A DNA stretch of 64,000 bases, from assembly GCF_001435585.1 (NCBI RefSeq), contig NZ_AZEC01000001.1, positions 310,001 through 374,000 of the forward strand, given 5' to 3'. Positions 7,366-17,283 of the stretch are shown one piece after another (position 1 is the first letter of the stretch; the number at the start of each line of letters is the position of its first letter). The notes beneath the pieces were generated by a model that searched no databases, was not told where the DNA came from, and saw only the letters and a list, made by a program, of their open reading frames with translations. Position numbers and translations under genes: made by a program. The DNA comes from Schleiferilactobacillus perolens DSM 12744. GTDB taxonomy: Bacteria; Bacillota; Bacilli; Lactobacillales; Lactobacillaceae.

Positions 7366-9604
7366 CGTTTACGACAACCGTATCTTTCATCTGCACAATG
7401 ATCAAATCAGTTATGCCCTCCATGTTTTACCCAATGGTCAGTTGGGTCATCTATATTTCGGCGCGCCGATGCATGGTAGCCAGGCAGATTGGCAATACCT
7501 GATTGATTCGGGAAGTAAGTCTGGCGGCACAGCTAAGTTTTCTGCGGATTCTGATTTCACCTTGGCGGACACTGCCCAGGAGTATCCAGTGTGGGGCACG
7601 ACAGATTATCGCCAGGGGGCGTTGGCCATTTCCCAAGGGCAAACGCCACTGTACCCGGATTTTCAGTATGATCATTATCAAGTATTGCGGGGTAAAAAGC
7701 GCGATTTGGGCTTTCCGCGAACGTTTGGCGAGGACGATGAAGTCGAAACCTTGCAGATTACATTGGTCGATCACGTGTTGGCGCTGCGGTTGGTGCAATC
7801 TTATTCGCTATTCCAAGACCAGGCCGTGATTGTCCGCTCCCAAACAATAACTAATGAGAGCGATCAAGCAGTGATGTTGGATCGGATGCTGAGTAGCAGC
7901 CTAGATTTACCCCAGGGACAGTTTGAGTTTGTTCATCTTTCTGGAACGTGGGCGCGGGAACGGCAAGTGAAAACGCAGAACCTGGTGCAGGGCCGGGCGG
8001 TAATAGAGTCGCTGCGGGGTGCGTCCAGTCACCAGCAGAATCCGTTTGTTGCTCTGCAGCGAGACCACGCCGACTTAAATCACGGCGAAGTTTTTGGGAT
8101 GAATCTGGTTTATTCTGGCAACTTTATCGCGGAAGCAGAGGTTAATGAGTGGGCGCAAACCCGGATGATGATTGGTATCCATCCTACAAGTTTCACGTGG
8201 AAACTGGCACCGACGGACTCTTTTTCCACGCCGGAAGCGGTGCTATCATACAGTGATCAAGGATTGTCAGGATTAGGGACGGTGAACACCCGTTTTATTC
8301 GCCGCCACATCATTGCGCCCCGCTGGCAGAACCGACCGCGACCGATTGTATTAAACAGTTGGGAAGCCGCGTATTTTGACCTCACAGAAGAGAAGCTTAC
8401 TACATTATTGAATGCGGCTGAAGAAGTGGGGATTGAATGCTTTGCGGTAGATGATGGCTGGTTTGGCCAACGGGACGACGATCGTTCTTCCTTGGGGGAT
8501 TGGGTCACGGACAAGAAGAAATTTCCCCAGGGGATTAAACGGTTCTCGGAAACGGTCCACGATCATGGCTTGCTCTTTGGCTTATGGTTTGAACCGGAAA
8601 TGGTTTCTCCGGGTAGTCAATTAATCAAGGCCCATCCAGATTGGGTGGTGCGTCCGGATAAGGGACGGTATTCCATCGCCCGAGGTCAGTATGTGTTGGA
8701 TTTTGCCAATCCTGCAGTGGTGGCCAATGTGTTTAACCAGATGAAAGCCGTCATTCAGGCGGCCCGAGTGGATTATGTCAAATGGGATATGAACCGCAAC
8801 ATCACGGAGGCTTTTTCCCCGTATTTGCAGCAACAGGACCGCCCACAAAACGAATTTTTCCACCGTTACATGATGGGTGTGTATCAGCTGTATCAATTAT
8901 TACTGACGGAATTTCCAGATCTGCTCATTGAGGGTTGTGCGGGTGGTGGTGGCCGCTTTGATTTGGGTATTCTGTATTACAGTCCGCAGATTTGGGTCAG
9001 TGATAACAGTGATGCGATTGCGCGTCTGAGTATTCAATCGGGTACCGCCCTGGGCTATCCGCTGGAGGCCATGAGTAATCACGTGACGGCCGTGCCGAAT
9101 CATCAGATGCAGCGGATTACGCCTTTAGCGACCCGCTACAATGTGGCGCAATTCGGGACGTTAGGGTATGAGCTGGATTTGACGAAGTTGACTGCACCGG
9201 AGTTGGCGACGGTTAAAAAGCAGATCACGTGGTACAAGCAGCAACGGCCCTTGGTTTGGCAAGGTGCGTTCCAACAATTACAAGCGCCTGCTTTTGGCGA
9301 CAAAAATACGGTGGCTTGGACCATCACTAGCCCGGATCAAGAACACATCCGCGTGGGATTTTTCCGGATTTTAGCAGATGTGGCGGGTCGTTCCGTCGAC
9401 TTCTTGAAGATCCCTAGTGCTGATCCAACAACGCAGTACTGCATAGACGAAACGGGGTCGGTGGTGAGTGGCGATGTTCTGCGGCGCGTCGGTTTGCGTC
9501 TGCCGTATCAGTTCAATGGGGCTAATCAAACAGAGGCAGTTTTGCAGGGCGATTTTCAATCTGCGGTGATAGAACTCACTGCAGTGAAGAAGGTGAGCAA
9601 TTGA
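7358..9604 (+). CDS. GH36 alpha-galactosidase
   Basis: This 748-residue cytoplasmic enzyme hydrolyses terminal alpha-1,6-galactosyl bonds, as in melibiose, raffinose and stachyose. It has the GH36 layout: an N-terminal beta-supersandwich (1-about 320), a TIM barrel and a C-terminal beta domain. The nucleophile is Asp477 in YVKWDMNRN, and the acid/base is Asp549 in WVSDNSDA; EGCAGGGGRFD lies between them as expected. The start at 7358 was preferred to an in-frame upstream start at 7313 because the family begins with about this residue and GGGGGTGG precedes it. It overlaps the DUF3284 gene by 8 bases and the GH42 gene by 4. In this operon it would act on sugar brought in by the EIIC, possibly phosphorylated; that is inference. 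Confidence 0.93.
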   Translation: MLDVYDNRIFHLHNDQISYALHVLPNGQLGHLYFGAPMHGSQADWQYLIDSGSKSGGTAKFSADSDFTLADTAQEYPVWGTTDYRQGALAISQGQTPLYPDFQYDHYQVLRGKKRDLGFPRTFGEDDEVETLQITLVDHVLALRLVQSYSLFQDQAVIVRSQTITNESDQAVMLDRMLSSSLDLPQGQFEFVHLSGTWARERQVKTQNLVQGRAVIESLRGASSHQQNPFVALQRDHADLNHGEVFGMNLVYSGNFIAEAEVNEWAQTRMMIGIHPTSFTWKLAPTDSFSTPEAVLSYSDQGLSGLGTVNTRFIRRHIIAPRWQNRPRPIVLNSWEAAYFDLTEEKLTTLLNAAEEVGIECFAVDDGWFGQRDDDRSSLGDWVTDKKKFPQGIKRFSETVHDHGLLFGLWFEPEMVSPGSQLIKAHPDWVVRPDKGRYSIARGQYVLDFANPAVVANVFNQMKAVIQAARVDYVKWDMNRNITEAFSPYLQQQDRPQNEFFHRYMMGVYQLYQLLLTEFPDLLIEGCAGGGGRFDLGILYYSPQIWVSDNSDAIARLSIQSGTALGYPLEAMSNHVTAVPNHQMQRITPLATRYNVAQFGTLGYELDLTKLTAPELATVKKQITWYKQQRPLVWQGAFQQLQAPAFGDKNTVAWTITSPDQEHIRVGFFRILADVAGRSVDFLKIPSADPTTQYCIDETGSVVSGDVLRRVGLRLPYQFNGANQTEAVLQGDFQSAVIELTAVKKVSN

Positions 9605-11646
9605 ATTTCAACTTAGACGATCGCATTCTTCACGGCGGCGATTATAATCCAGAACAGTGGCAGGATTACCCGAATATTTTGCAGGATGATATTGACCAGA
9701 TGAAACTGGCCCATGTCAACACGGTCACCCTGGGCGTGTTTGCTTGGGGCGCGCTGGAACCGGCAGAAGGCGTCTACGATTTCATTTGGATGGATCAAGT
9801 CTTTGAGCGGATTCAGCGCATGGGTGGCAATGTGATTTTGGCTACTCCCAGTGCGGTGCCCCCGGTGTGGATGAGTGAAGAGTATCCAGAAATCAACCGC
9901 ACCGATGACCACGGGCAACAGCATACCCATTCTTTTCGGCAGATGTTTTGTTTTTCGTCGCCCATTTATCGGGCAAAGGTTCGCGAAATCAATCAGCAGT
10001 TAGCCAATCGTTATGGCCAGCATCCTGCGTTGGCAATGTGGCATGTATCGAATGAGTATTCAGGTGCCTGCTATTGCCCGCTTTGTGAAGAAAAATGGCA
10101 GCGTTGGCTTGAGCATCGGTATCACGCGTTAGCAGGCGTCAATGAGGCTTGGGTCACGACGTTTTGGGGCAGTCAATATTCCGCGTGGTCGCAAATTAAG
10201 GTGCCCAGCCAACTCAATGAGCACAAGAATCATGGCATGGCGCTGGATTGGCAACGGTTCTGTACGGATCAGTTAATTGATTTCTGTGATGCTGAACAGC
10301 AACCGTTGCGGGCTGCTAATCCTACCATTCCCGTCACGACCAATTTCATGGCGGAAGGAAATGACGGCAACTATATTCCGCTGCAAGGCATCGATTATGG
10401 CCGTTTTGCCCAGCATCTGGATGTGGTCAGTTGGGATTCATACCCTCAATGGGATTTCGATCAAAGCGTGAGCACAATACCTGCAGTCCAGGCTGCTTTT
10501 ATCCATGACCTGTATTATGGTCTCAAACAAAAGCCATTCATCGTCATGGAATCTTCCCCCAGTCGAGTCAATTCACCAATTGCTAAGGCTAAACGGCCGG
10601 GTATCCATCTGTTAAGTACCATGCAGCAGGTGGCACACGGTGCTGATGGGACGCTGTACTTTCAATGGCGCCAGTCCCGAGGCAATTCCGAGAAATTTCA
10701 TGGCGCCGTGATTGATCACACGAATGATACCAGTAATCGAGTTTTCCAAGAGGTGGCACACTATGGTCAGATGTTGGAAAAATTGAGCCGAGTGAAGGGG
10801 AGCAAGCACCATGCGCAGGTGGCCATTTTGCTCAGTTGGGAATCGCAGTGGGCGATGTACCGTGAAGCGGCGTTTGGTCGAAACCGGAAAGAGTATTTTC
10901 AGATGCTGCAAAAACATTATCAGTACTTCTGGGAACATGATATTCCAGTGACGGTGGTGACGCCGGACACAGATTTATCCGACTTTGCACTGGTGATTAC
11001 ACCGATGCTGTATCTGATGACGGATGCGTTAGCCGACCGGTTGAAACAGTATGTGGCTGCCGGTGGCAAACTGGTGGGTTCTTACATGATGGGGATTGTG
11101 GATGAGCACGACCAACTCATTCAAGACCAGTGGCGACCGCAGTTGTCGGATGTGTTTGGTATTGAGCTGGGTGAGTTTGATTCGCTGTATCTGGGGGAAT
11201 CAAATGAAATCACGTTTACAGGTCAGAAATTTGCTACACATGATTTTGATCAGCTGGTTAAACCAGTGGATGCTAAGGTGCTGGGCAAGTACAATCGTGA
11301 TTTTTACGCCGGTAGTCCGGCTGTGACTAGCAATGATTTTGGCCAGGGTCAGGCATTCTATGTGGGTGCCCGACTGAGTAGTGATTTCATTACAGCATTC
11401 TATGATGACGTGCTGGGTGGGAAGAATCAATGGCAGCCCGACTTCTTGCAGCAAGGAAACCCGGTTGTTTCGGTACAGAGTCGAGAAAGTGAGCAGGAGC
11501 GGTTTGTTTTTGCGATGAATTTCAGCGCAACGGTACAGCGCATTCAATTTTCTCGACCACTCACGGAAATTGAAACTGGCGAATCCAGCCAACTGGTTGA
11601 ATTGGTACCGTATGGAGTCAAGGTCTATTCAGAACCAATTACCTGA
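9601..11646 (+). CDS. GH42 beta-galactosidase
   Basis: This 681-residue protein starts at a TTG overlapping the stop of the alpha-galactosidase (TTGA). It opens with the GH42 signature LHGGDYNPEQW and a TIM barrel with acid/base Glu152 in HVSNEYSG and nucleophile Glu317 in VMESSPSRVN; the trimerisation-type and C-terminal beta domains follow. A Cys cluster (CYCPLCEEKW, about 157-166) matches the zinc-binding site common in this family. GH42 enzymes remove galactose from beta-galactosides and galacto-oligosaccharides. With the GH36 enzyme this operon can attack oligosaccharides that carry galactose in either linkage. There is no signal peptide, so it acts inside the cell. It is the last gene of the operon, followed by a strong terminator. 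Confidence 0.93.
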   Translation: MNFNLDDRILHGGDYNPEQWQDYPNILQDDIDQMKLAHVNTVTLGVFAWGALEPAEGVYDFIWMDQVFERIQRMGGNVILATPSAVPPVWMSEEYPEINRTDDHGQQHTHSFRQMFCFSSPIYRAKVREINQQLANRYGQHPALAMWHVSNEYSGACYCPLCEEKWQRWLEHRYHALAGVNEAWVTTFWGSQYSAWSQIKVPSQLNEHKNHGMALDWQRFCTDQLIDFCDAEQQPLRAANPTIPVTTNFMAEGNDGNYIPLQGIDYGRFAQHLDVVSWDSYPQWDFDQSVSTIPAVQAAFIHDLYYGLKQKPFIVMESSPSRVNSPIAKAKRPGIHLLSTMQQVAHGADGTLYFQWRQSRGNSEKFHGAVIDHTNDTSNRVFQEVAHYGQMLEKLSRVKGSKHHAQVAILLSWESQWAMYREAAFGRNRKEYFQMLQKHYQYFWEHDIPVTVVTPDTDLSDFALVITPMLYLMTDALADRLKQYVAAGGKLVGSYMMGIVDEHDQLIQDQWRPQLSDVFGIELGEFDSLYLGESNEITFTGQKFATHDFDQLVKPVDAKVLGKYNRDFYAGSPAVTSNDFGQGQAFYVGARLSSDFITAFYDDVLGGKNQWQPDFLQQGNPVVSVQSRESEQERFVFAMNFSATVQRIQFSRPLTEIETGESSQLVELVPYGVKVYSEPIT

Positions 11647-11654
11647 ACATAACC

Positions 11655-11696
11655 AAAAAATCGGAGACAAGTCATGATGGCTTGCTCCGATTTTTT
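11655..11696. terminator. Bidirectional rho-independent terminator
   Basis: AAAAAATCGGAG and CTCCGATTTTTT form a 12-bp stem, with a further CAAG/CTTG pairing inside. A-run and T-run on both sides serve the converging GH42 operon and the PRD regulator gene. Confidence 0.9.
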
Positions 11697-11698
11697 GA

Positions 11699-13588
11699 TT
11701 ACCCCGAATACACCACACTGTCCCGCAAAATATCAATAATCTCTGTATAAGACTGGGTATCCAACAACTTCTGAACCGTATCCGCATTGGAAAGTGCCGC
11801 AATCAGGGCATCGAAGATCACCTGAAACTCATCATGGTCATTTGGGCTGAGTCCCAATAGCACGATAATCCGCACGTAAGAATCACCCCATTGCATCGGC
11901 TTGTGGTTCAAAACAAAGGCTATGGTCGTGTGGGCGGTCACTGGTTTAAGCGGGTGCGGAACGGCGATGTCTTTCACGAAGGCAGTAGAGGACAGGGCCT
12001 CGCGTTTGAGCACATCATCTTTGAAGGTGGTAGAGACATACCCTTGATGATTCATTTGCTCACACAGCCAAGTGATACAGGATTGGGCACCGTTGAAGTA
12101 TTGTTCCCGAAAAATCAGGGATTCTGGGAGGAAACGTTCAATATAATGAACCAGTTTATCCGAATTGGCGTGATCTTTAATATCCGCAATGCGCTTTTGC
12201 AATATATCCACATCGTGTTGATCAATGAATGGAGAAATCTGCAAGATTCGTGTATCGGGAACAGGTGATGCAGTACCGATTACCCGGTCATAATCGACAT
12301 CAGCGGGTAAATCACGATAGCTTTGGTAGGTATCCACGATCGTCATGACCCCATCCAGTGCGGTCCGTAGCTTTTCTCGAATCATATGGTTACTGTCCAG
12401 ATAATTTTTATCCACCAAATAAAAGTCATAAGCGGCAGGTTGAGAATTGGTCATGAGCAGTGTGCCAATATGCATGGCGATAAAGTCGATTTCACTTTCG
12501 GGAATATGTTTTTCAAAAATGTCGGTCAATTGTGAACAGATGAAGACGGCGATATCGTAGATGAACGGGAACTTCTTCTTGATCGACTTATTGACGGGCG
12601 GAGTATCTTGGTTACCAGTATCCAGACGTAAATAGAGGTTTTGAATGTGCAGTGCGAAGCGAGAAATGAAACTCGCATCGCCGCCAAGGTTCAAGGAGTA
12701 GTTATTGTCGACCGCCCGCAAAAGAACCAGCGACAGCAAGTAGAAGCGAGGCGCGACGAGGTCCTTCAATTGGGTTTCAGTGGGTTGGCGATAATGCAAC
12801 GTATCCAGTAACAGCAGCCCTAAATTATCGACTTCCGGCGGGGTCATTGTGATTGCAAACTGGGCTTTAATCTGTTCTGCAATTTCCCGGGCGACACTCA
12901 TGGCACCAGTTTTAATCAGCTGTTGGTGGATGGCTTCATTGACGGAATTGTCGATCCGATGGGCGCGGGTGATGCGATAAATTGAAATTGTTAAGTGCAT
13001 GAGGATATTGTTCAACGTGCCGCTGTCGATATGCAAATGATGGCGGGCGGCGGTTTCCAACAGAATCTTTTTCAACCCGAGTTGTTTGCCTTCGGAGAGC
13101 ATGAATTCCCGTAAAATATCTTGTTGGCTTTCCTGATTCAACAAGAGGTACATCAAGTGACGTTTATCATGTTCGGCGCCGGTGAGATGGACTTCGCCGT
13201 GATGACTGGTGATGGCGGTATTGCGTTCCGCTAAATAGTCAGTTAAATCGGTCAAACGCCGATCCAAGGTGGCCTCGCTGACGTGAAGCCGTTGGGCGAG
13301 GGCGACTTTACTGATGCCGACTCGCTTTTCGTAAAGGAGAATTTTCAAGATAGCCAGACTGTCGCTGTTCAGCTCAAATCCCCGTTGAATCACGCCTTTT
13401 TCATACTTATAGCCTGCTTTAGCAGAAGAAATCGTGTAACCTTCTCCCACTAATTGGCGGACGTAATTGCGGATGGTGCGAGTGGTGACGGACAGGGCAG
13501 AAGCCAGGTATTTTCCGCTTAGATATTGTGATGGGGCTCCCTGTAATAGTTCTAGAAGCTGTTGTTGCGCGGTTTTTCGATCGGCCAT
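11699..13588 (-). CDS. PRD-domain transcriptional regulator with EIIB-like and EIIA domains (LicR/MtlR type)
   Basis: The 629-residue protein has two N-terminal helix-turn-helix regions (about 1-125; YLSGKYLASALSVTTRTIRN and GISKVALAQRLHVSEATLDR), two PTS-regulation domains (about 180-400) with conserved His in ITRAHRI, LDTLHYRQ, FALHIQNL and FIAMHIGTL, a short EIIB-like segment and a C-terminal fructose/mannitol-type EIIA domain (about 480-629) whose phosphorylatable His is in VKDIAVPHPL. Such proteins activate a PTS operon and are switched by phosphorylation through HPr and the cognate EII. It is transcribed divergently from the cellobiose-type PTS operon at 13691, its likely target. The EIIA domain probably serves regulation; a separate transport EIIA is encoded at 15309. 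Confidence 0.88.
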   Translation of the reverse strand: MADRKTAQQQLLELLQGAPSQYLSGKYLASALSVTTRTIRNYVRQLVGEGYTISSAKAGYKYEKGVIQRGFELNSDSLAILKILLYEKRVGISKVALAQRLHVSEATLDRRLTDLTDYLAERNTAITSHHGEVHLTGAEHDKRHLMYLLLNQESQQDILREFMLSEGKQLGLKKILLETAARHHLHIDSGTLNNILMHLTISIYRITRAHRIDNSVNEAIHQQLIKTGAMSVAREIAEQIKAQFAITMTPPEVDNLGLLLLDTLHYRQPTETQLKDLVAPRFYLLSLVLLRAVDNNYSLNLGGDASFISRFALHIQNLYLRLDTGNQDTPPVNKSIKKKFPFIYDIAVFICSQLTDIFEKHIPESEIDFIAMHIGTLLMTNSQPAAYDFYLVDKNYLDSNHMIREKLRTALDGVMTIVDTYQSYRDLPADVDYDRVIGTASPVPDTRILQISPFIDQHDVDILQKRIADIKDHANSDKLVHYIERFLPESLIFREQYFNGAQSCITWLCEQMNHQGYVSTTFKDDVLKREALSSTAFVKDIAVPHPLKPVTAHTTIAFVLNHKPMQWGDSYVRIIVLLGLSPNDHDEFQVIFDALIAALSNADTVQKLLDTQSYTEIIDILRDSVVYSG

Positions 13589-13643
13589 TTCCTATATTCC
13601 TCCATTCAAATCTTAGCGGAAAATTTGTGATGCCGGTTTTGAG

Positions 13644-13660
13644 TGTAAGCGTTCTATACT
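13644..13660 (+). promoter_or_regulatory. Partial cre overlapping a -10 element, PTS operon promoter region
   Basis: TGTAAGCGTTCTAT matches 12 of 14 cre positions and overlaps TATACT (13655-13660), a good -10 hexamer about 31 bp before the EIIB start. A -35 with correct spacing is not evident, which fits activation by the divergent PRD regulator (inference). Confidence 0.45.
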
Positions 13661-13690
13661 GAATTTGCAAACAAGGAAAGGATGATTGAA

Positions 13691-14005
13691 ATGACCAAAC
13701 GAATTCTCTTAGTGTGTGGCGGCGGTGCATCTAGCGGTTTTTTGGCAGCCAACATTCGTAAATATGCAAAAAAGCAGGGCGCGGATATGCAGATTGAAGC
13801 GCGTAGTGAATCAGAACTGTCCAATTACATTAACGACATTGATGTGCTCCTTGTGGGCCCACATCTGGCCTATATGGAAGACGAGATTAAATCCATGACT
13901 GATCCGAAGGATATTCCCATGGCACTGATTGATGAAGATGATTATGGGATGATGAACGGTGCGGCGGTTTATGATCAGATTGTGACCATGTTAGGAGATG
14001 ATTGA
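13691..14005 (+). CDS. PTS EIIB, lactose/cellobiose family
   Basis: A 104-residue cytoplasmic phosphotransfer protein. The phosphorylated cysteine is in the loop LLVCGGGASSGF near the N-terminus (about residue 9), typical of CelA/ChbB-type EIIB. It passes phosphate from EIIA to the incoming sugar at EIIC. Start at 13691 chosen because GGAAAGGA lies about 8 bases upstream; the ATG at 13682 overlaps that site. First gene of a four-gene operon EIIB-EIIC-EIIA-GH1, two bases before the EIIC start. Confidence 0.92.
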   Translation: MTKRILLVCGGGASSGFLAANIRKYAKKQGADMQIEARSESELSNYINDIDVLLVGPHLAYMEDEIKSMTDPKDIPMALIDEDDYGMMNGAAVYDQIVTMLGDD

Positions 14006-14007
14006 CC

Positions 14008-15312
14008 ATGCAAGGCTTTATCGACTGGATGAATAAGTCATTCACTCCCAAGATGAACAAGATCACTGGGAATGCGTGGGTGGCCGGTATTCAAGATGCC
14101 ATCATGGGCGTATTACCGCTGATCCTGGTGGGTTCGCTGATGACGTTACTGTCTTTGCTGAAGATGGTAATTCCGGCCATCCCTGATCTCAGTATGATTA
14201 ACAACTTTTCCTTCGGTATCATGAGTCTCTTTATTGCATTCCTCATTCCGTACTACATCATGCAGCGGAAAAAGGTGTTAGATAAAACCATCGTTGCCGG
14301 GACGGCCGGTGCGGCATTGTATCTCATTGCTATTTTCCCCAAATTTTCAGCAGACGGCGCGACGGTATCTTTCACATTCGAGCGGTTCGGCGGCGTCGGC
14401 ATGTTCGTGGCTTTGATTGCGGGTTTATTCACGGCATTCGTGATGTTTCTCTTCAGCAAGTTTTCGTTCTTTAAAAACAACGATGCATTGCCAGACTTCA
14501 TTGTCGTCTGGTTTGACTCATTATTACCAGTGACATTGATTCTTTTAGTGGGCTGGGCATTCACGTTCCAGTGGCACATTGATCTGTTCATGGTGATCAA
14601 TGCCATTTTCAAACCATTGACCGCTTCGGCGCAAAGCTTTGTGGGATTCGTATTCTTCACATTCTTAGGCGTTTTCTTCTATTCCTTCGGGGTCAGTGCG
14701 TGGGTGCTTTATCCCATTCTTTACGGCGTTTGGGTCCAGGGCATTCAAGAGAATGCAAACTTGGTCGCTGCTGGCCACACTGCCACAAATATCAATACGA
14801 TGGAAGTGGCAGCCGGTTGGATCAATCTTGGTGGGATGGGGGCGACTTTTGGCCTTGTCTTCATGATGGCTTTCCTAGCCAAGTCTAAACGATTGAAACT
14901 GATCGGTGGCACGGTCTTGGTACCGACTATTTTCAACATTAACGAGCCAACGATATTCGGCGCACCAGTCGCCTTCAACCCCGTCATGATGGTTCCCATG
15001 TGGATTAATGGCATTGTTCTGCCAGCGATCACGTGGCTAACGATGCACTTCGGCTTGGTCACGATTCCCGACAAGATGAACCAGATGTGGTACCTGCCCA
15101 TCGGCGTGTCGACGTATATCTTCAACTTGGATTGGCGTGGACTGGTGTTGATGGCAGTCAACTTGGTGATCTCGACACTGATCTGGTACCCATTCTTCCG
15201 GGTGTATGACAATCAGTTGGTGGAGACAGAAGCTGCGAAAGCACGGGCCAAGAAAGAAAAGCAAGCCGCTAAAGTGGCGGCAGAAAAATTACAGGGGGCG
15301 ACGGAATCATGA
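14008..15312 (+). CDS. PTS EIIC, cellobiose/lactose class
   Basis: The 434-residue membrane permease follows the EIIB gene directly (AGGAGA ends 9 bases before the ATG at 14008; a TTG at 14002 is possible). It has the family's hydrophobic segments, a VSAWVLYPILYGVW loop and the conserved IFNINEPTIFGAPVAFNPVM motif at about residue 310. The C-terminus is a Lys/Ala-rich cytoplasmic tail (KARAKKEKQAAKVAAEKLQ). It imports and phosphorylates a beta-glucoside type sugar with the EIIB and EIIA encoded on either side. Its stop overlaps the EIIA start by 4 bases (ATGA). Confidence 0.92.
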   Translation: MQGFIDWMNKSFTPKMNKITGNAWVAGIQDAIMGVLPLILVGSLMTLLSLLKMVIPAIPDLSMINNFSFGIMSLFIAFLIPYYIMQRKKVLDKTIVAGTAGAALYLIAIFPKFSADGATVSFTFERFGGVGMFVALIAGLFTAFVMFLFSKFSFFKNNDALPDFIVVWFDSLLPVTLILLVGWAFTFQWHIDLFMVINAIFKPLTASAQSFVGFVFFTFLGVFFYSFGVSAWVLYPILYGVWVQGIQENANLVAAGHTATNINTMEVAAGWINLGGMGATFGLVFMMAFLAKSKRLKLIGGTVLVPTIFNINEPTIFGAPVAFNPVMMVPMWINGIVLPAITWLTMHFGLVTIPDKMNQMWYLPIGVSTYIFNLDWRGLVLMAVNLVISTLIWYPFFRVYDNQLVETEAAKARAKKEKQAAKVAAEKLQGATES

Positions 15313-15647
15313 ACACAATCATGAATGAGGACGAATTGAACAAAGTGAGTATGCAGATCATCCTGCATGCCGGCGATGCGCGGAACCAAATCACAGAAGC
15401 ATTGAATAAAATTGGTGATGAACAGTTTGATGCCGCCAGCGAATTGCTGACACAGGCCCAAGAGAATCTCAAGAAGGCCCACGAGTCGCAAACCAGCACG
15501 ATTCAATCAGCCGCCCAGGGTATGGAAATTCCTTATTCGGTATTGTTCACCCATGCGCAGGATACCTTGATGACCATCATGAGCGAGCTCAATCTCGCCA
15601 AGCAGCTGATCAAGTTGTTCCGTAAGGTATCGTTTAAGGAGGACTGA
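15309..15647 (+). CDS. PTS EIIA, lactose/cellobiose family
   Basis: A 112-residue all-helical EIIA of the Lac family, starting at the ATG that overlaps the EIIC stop. The active-site region reads SVLFTHAQDTLMT; in most family members it is HAQDH, so the first (phosphorylated) histidine is kept while the second, which normally helps, is Thr here. The DARNQITEALNKI and AASELLTQAQENLKKAH segments match helices 1 and 2. It receives phosphate from HPr and feeds EIIB at 13691. As the only stand-alone EIIA/EIIB set in the window it may also serve the orphan EIIC genes at 5489, 46120 and 58139 (inference). Confidence 0.9.
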   Translation: MNTIMNEDELNKVSMQIILHAGDARNQITEALNKIGDEQFDAASELLTQAQENLKKAHESQTSTIQSAAQGMEIPYSVLFTHAQDTLMTIMSELNLAKQLIKLFRKVSFKED

Positions 15648-15648
15648 C

Positions 15649-17064
15649 ATGGGTAAGCAAACATTTCCAGATGGTTTTCTCTGGGGTGGGGCCACCTCCG
15701 CGTATCAATTTGAAGGCGCCCGGGACGAAGACGGCAAGTCCCGTTCCATCGTGGACAACAGCATCAATGCCCATTACACGGATACTTCAATCACCTCAGA
15801 TCACTATCACCATTGGCGAGAAGACGTGGCGCTGATGAAGGAGTTAGGACTCAATTCCTATCGTTTCTCAATTGCCTGGCCGCGCATTATTCCTTCTGGC
15901 AACGGGGCCACTAATCCAAAAGGGATCAAGTTTTACAGCGACTTAATCGATGCTTTGCTGGCGGCAGGGATTGAACCGGTGGTGACGATTTATCATTTTG
16001 ACCTCCCCCAAACCTTGCAGGATCAATATGGCGGCTGGCGTTCGCGGCAAATCATTGCAGATTTTGACCATTATTGTTATGTGCTTTACAAAAACTTTGG
16101 TGATCGGGTCAAATATTGGCTGACGATTAACGAGCAGAGTAACATGTTTGCCTTACCCTACTTGCTTAATCTCAGCGGTGATGAGTCGGAAGAACGCGTG
16201 AAGTTCCAGATGAACCATCACATGATGCTAGCCAACGCCCAGGCAATTATTCGCGCCCATGAGATGATGCCCCATGCGATCATTGGTCCGGCCATTGGAC
16301 TTTCGCCTTATTATGCGTTGACTGCAGATCCTCAAGATGTCATTGCTGCGCATAACGCCACCGTTTTCCGTAATGACTTCTTCACAGATCTTTACTTCAA
16401 GGGTACTTATCATCCAGAGGTGATGAATTACTTGGTCGCCGATGATCTGGTGCCTGATATGGAGCCTAATGATGCCGCATTGCTCATGAATCCGGCGGCA
16501 AAACCTGACTATTTGGGCATTAATTATTATGAAAGCAAAACCGTCCGGGCCGCACCCAGGGATACGGCTTACCATTCACCAGCCATGAGTGTCACTGGTG
16601 AGGATGTCCGAGTTGGCGAAACACGGCCGGGGTTGTACCAAGAAGTAGCGAATAGTCATTTGCCGACCAACGAATGGCACTGGGAAATTGATCCGGCGGG
16701 ATTGCGAATTTTGTTGCATCAAATTTATGACCGCTATGGCGTACCGTTGATCATTACGGAAAATGGAATTGGTGGCGTGGAACAGCTTACGTCAGACCAT
16801 CAAATCCATGATGACTATCGGATTGATTTTTTGGACAAACACTTGGTGGAACTACGGCAGGCCATTGCTGAGGGTGTTGATGTGATTGGTTACGAACCAT
16901 GGTCGTTCATGGACTTGCTCAGCACCACGAATGGTTTCCGGAAGCGGTACGGGTTTGTTTACGTTAACCGGACGGATGAAGACTTGCTTGATTTGAACCG
17001 GTATAAGAAGGATAGTTTTTATTGGTATCAGAAGGTAATTGAAACGAATGGTATGTCGTTGTGA
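15649..17064 (+). CDS. GH1 glycosidase, probable 6-phospho-beta-glucosidase
   Basis: This 471-residue enzyme has the GH1 opening FPDGFLWGGATSAYQFEGA, acid/base Glu162 in LTINEQ and nucleophile Glu371 in LIITENGIGG. The C-terminal FRKRYGFVYVN segment with nearby Ser/Lys fits enzymes that bind a 6-phosphate. It is the last gene of the cellobiose-type PTS operon, starting one base after the EIIA stop, with AAGGAGGA upstream. It would split the phosphorylated disaccharide made by that PTS. Phospho-specificity is inferred from the operon. Confidence 0.92.
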   Translation: MGKQTFPDGFLWGGATSAYQFEGARDEDGKSRSIVDNSINAHYTDTSITSDHYHHWREDVALMKELGLNSYRFSIAWPRIIPSGNGATNPKGIKFYSDLIDALLAAGIEPVVTIYHFDLPQTLQDQYGGWRSRQIIADFDHYCYVLYKNFGDRVKYWLTINEQSNMFALPYLLNLSGDESEERVKFQMNHHMMLANAQAIIRAHEMMPHAIIGPAIGLSPYYALTADPQDVIAAHNATVFRNDFFTDLYFKGTYHPEVMNYLVADDLVPDMEPNDAALLMNPAAKPDYLGINYYESKTVRAAPRDTAYHSPAMSVTGEDVRVGETRPGLYQEVANSHLPTNEWHWEIDPAGLRILLHQIYDRYGVPLIITENGIGGVEQLTSDHQIHDDYRIDFLDKHLVELRQAIAEGVDVIGYEPWSFMDLLSTTNGFRKRYGFVYVNRTDEDLLDLNRYKKDSFYWYQKVIETNGMSL

Positions 17065-17093
17065 GACAGGAGCGCTGCCATTGAGTGAATGTT

Positions 17094-17143
17094 AAAGTCC
17101 CCTAATTGTTGACGGTTGATGTGGTCACGATTAGGGGACTTTT
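17094..17143 (+). terminator. Rho-independent terminator after the PTS/GH1 operon
   Basis: AAAGTCCCCTAAT pairs with ATTAGGGGACTTT over a 24-base loop; the stem ends in a T-run and begins with an A-run. Confidence 0.88.
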
Positions 17144-17283
17144 CAGTTACGTCAATACAGCACTATTTTCAATCCGTGCATTTCTAACAAAAGATTAATG
17201 AGGGACATTGGTTCAGCTCATTCCACTGGCTATGCTCAGCGCCATATTGCTATACTGGAACCATCAGAAAGGCAGGGATCATC

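Noticed and set aside
11655-11696. Palindrome between GH42 and PRD regulator as an operator
   Set aside because: Poly-A and poly-T flanks and position between converging genes make it a terminator.
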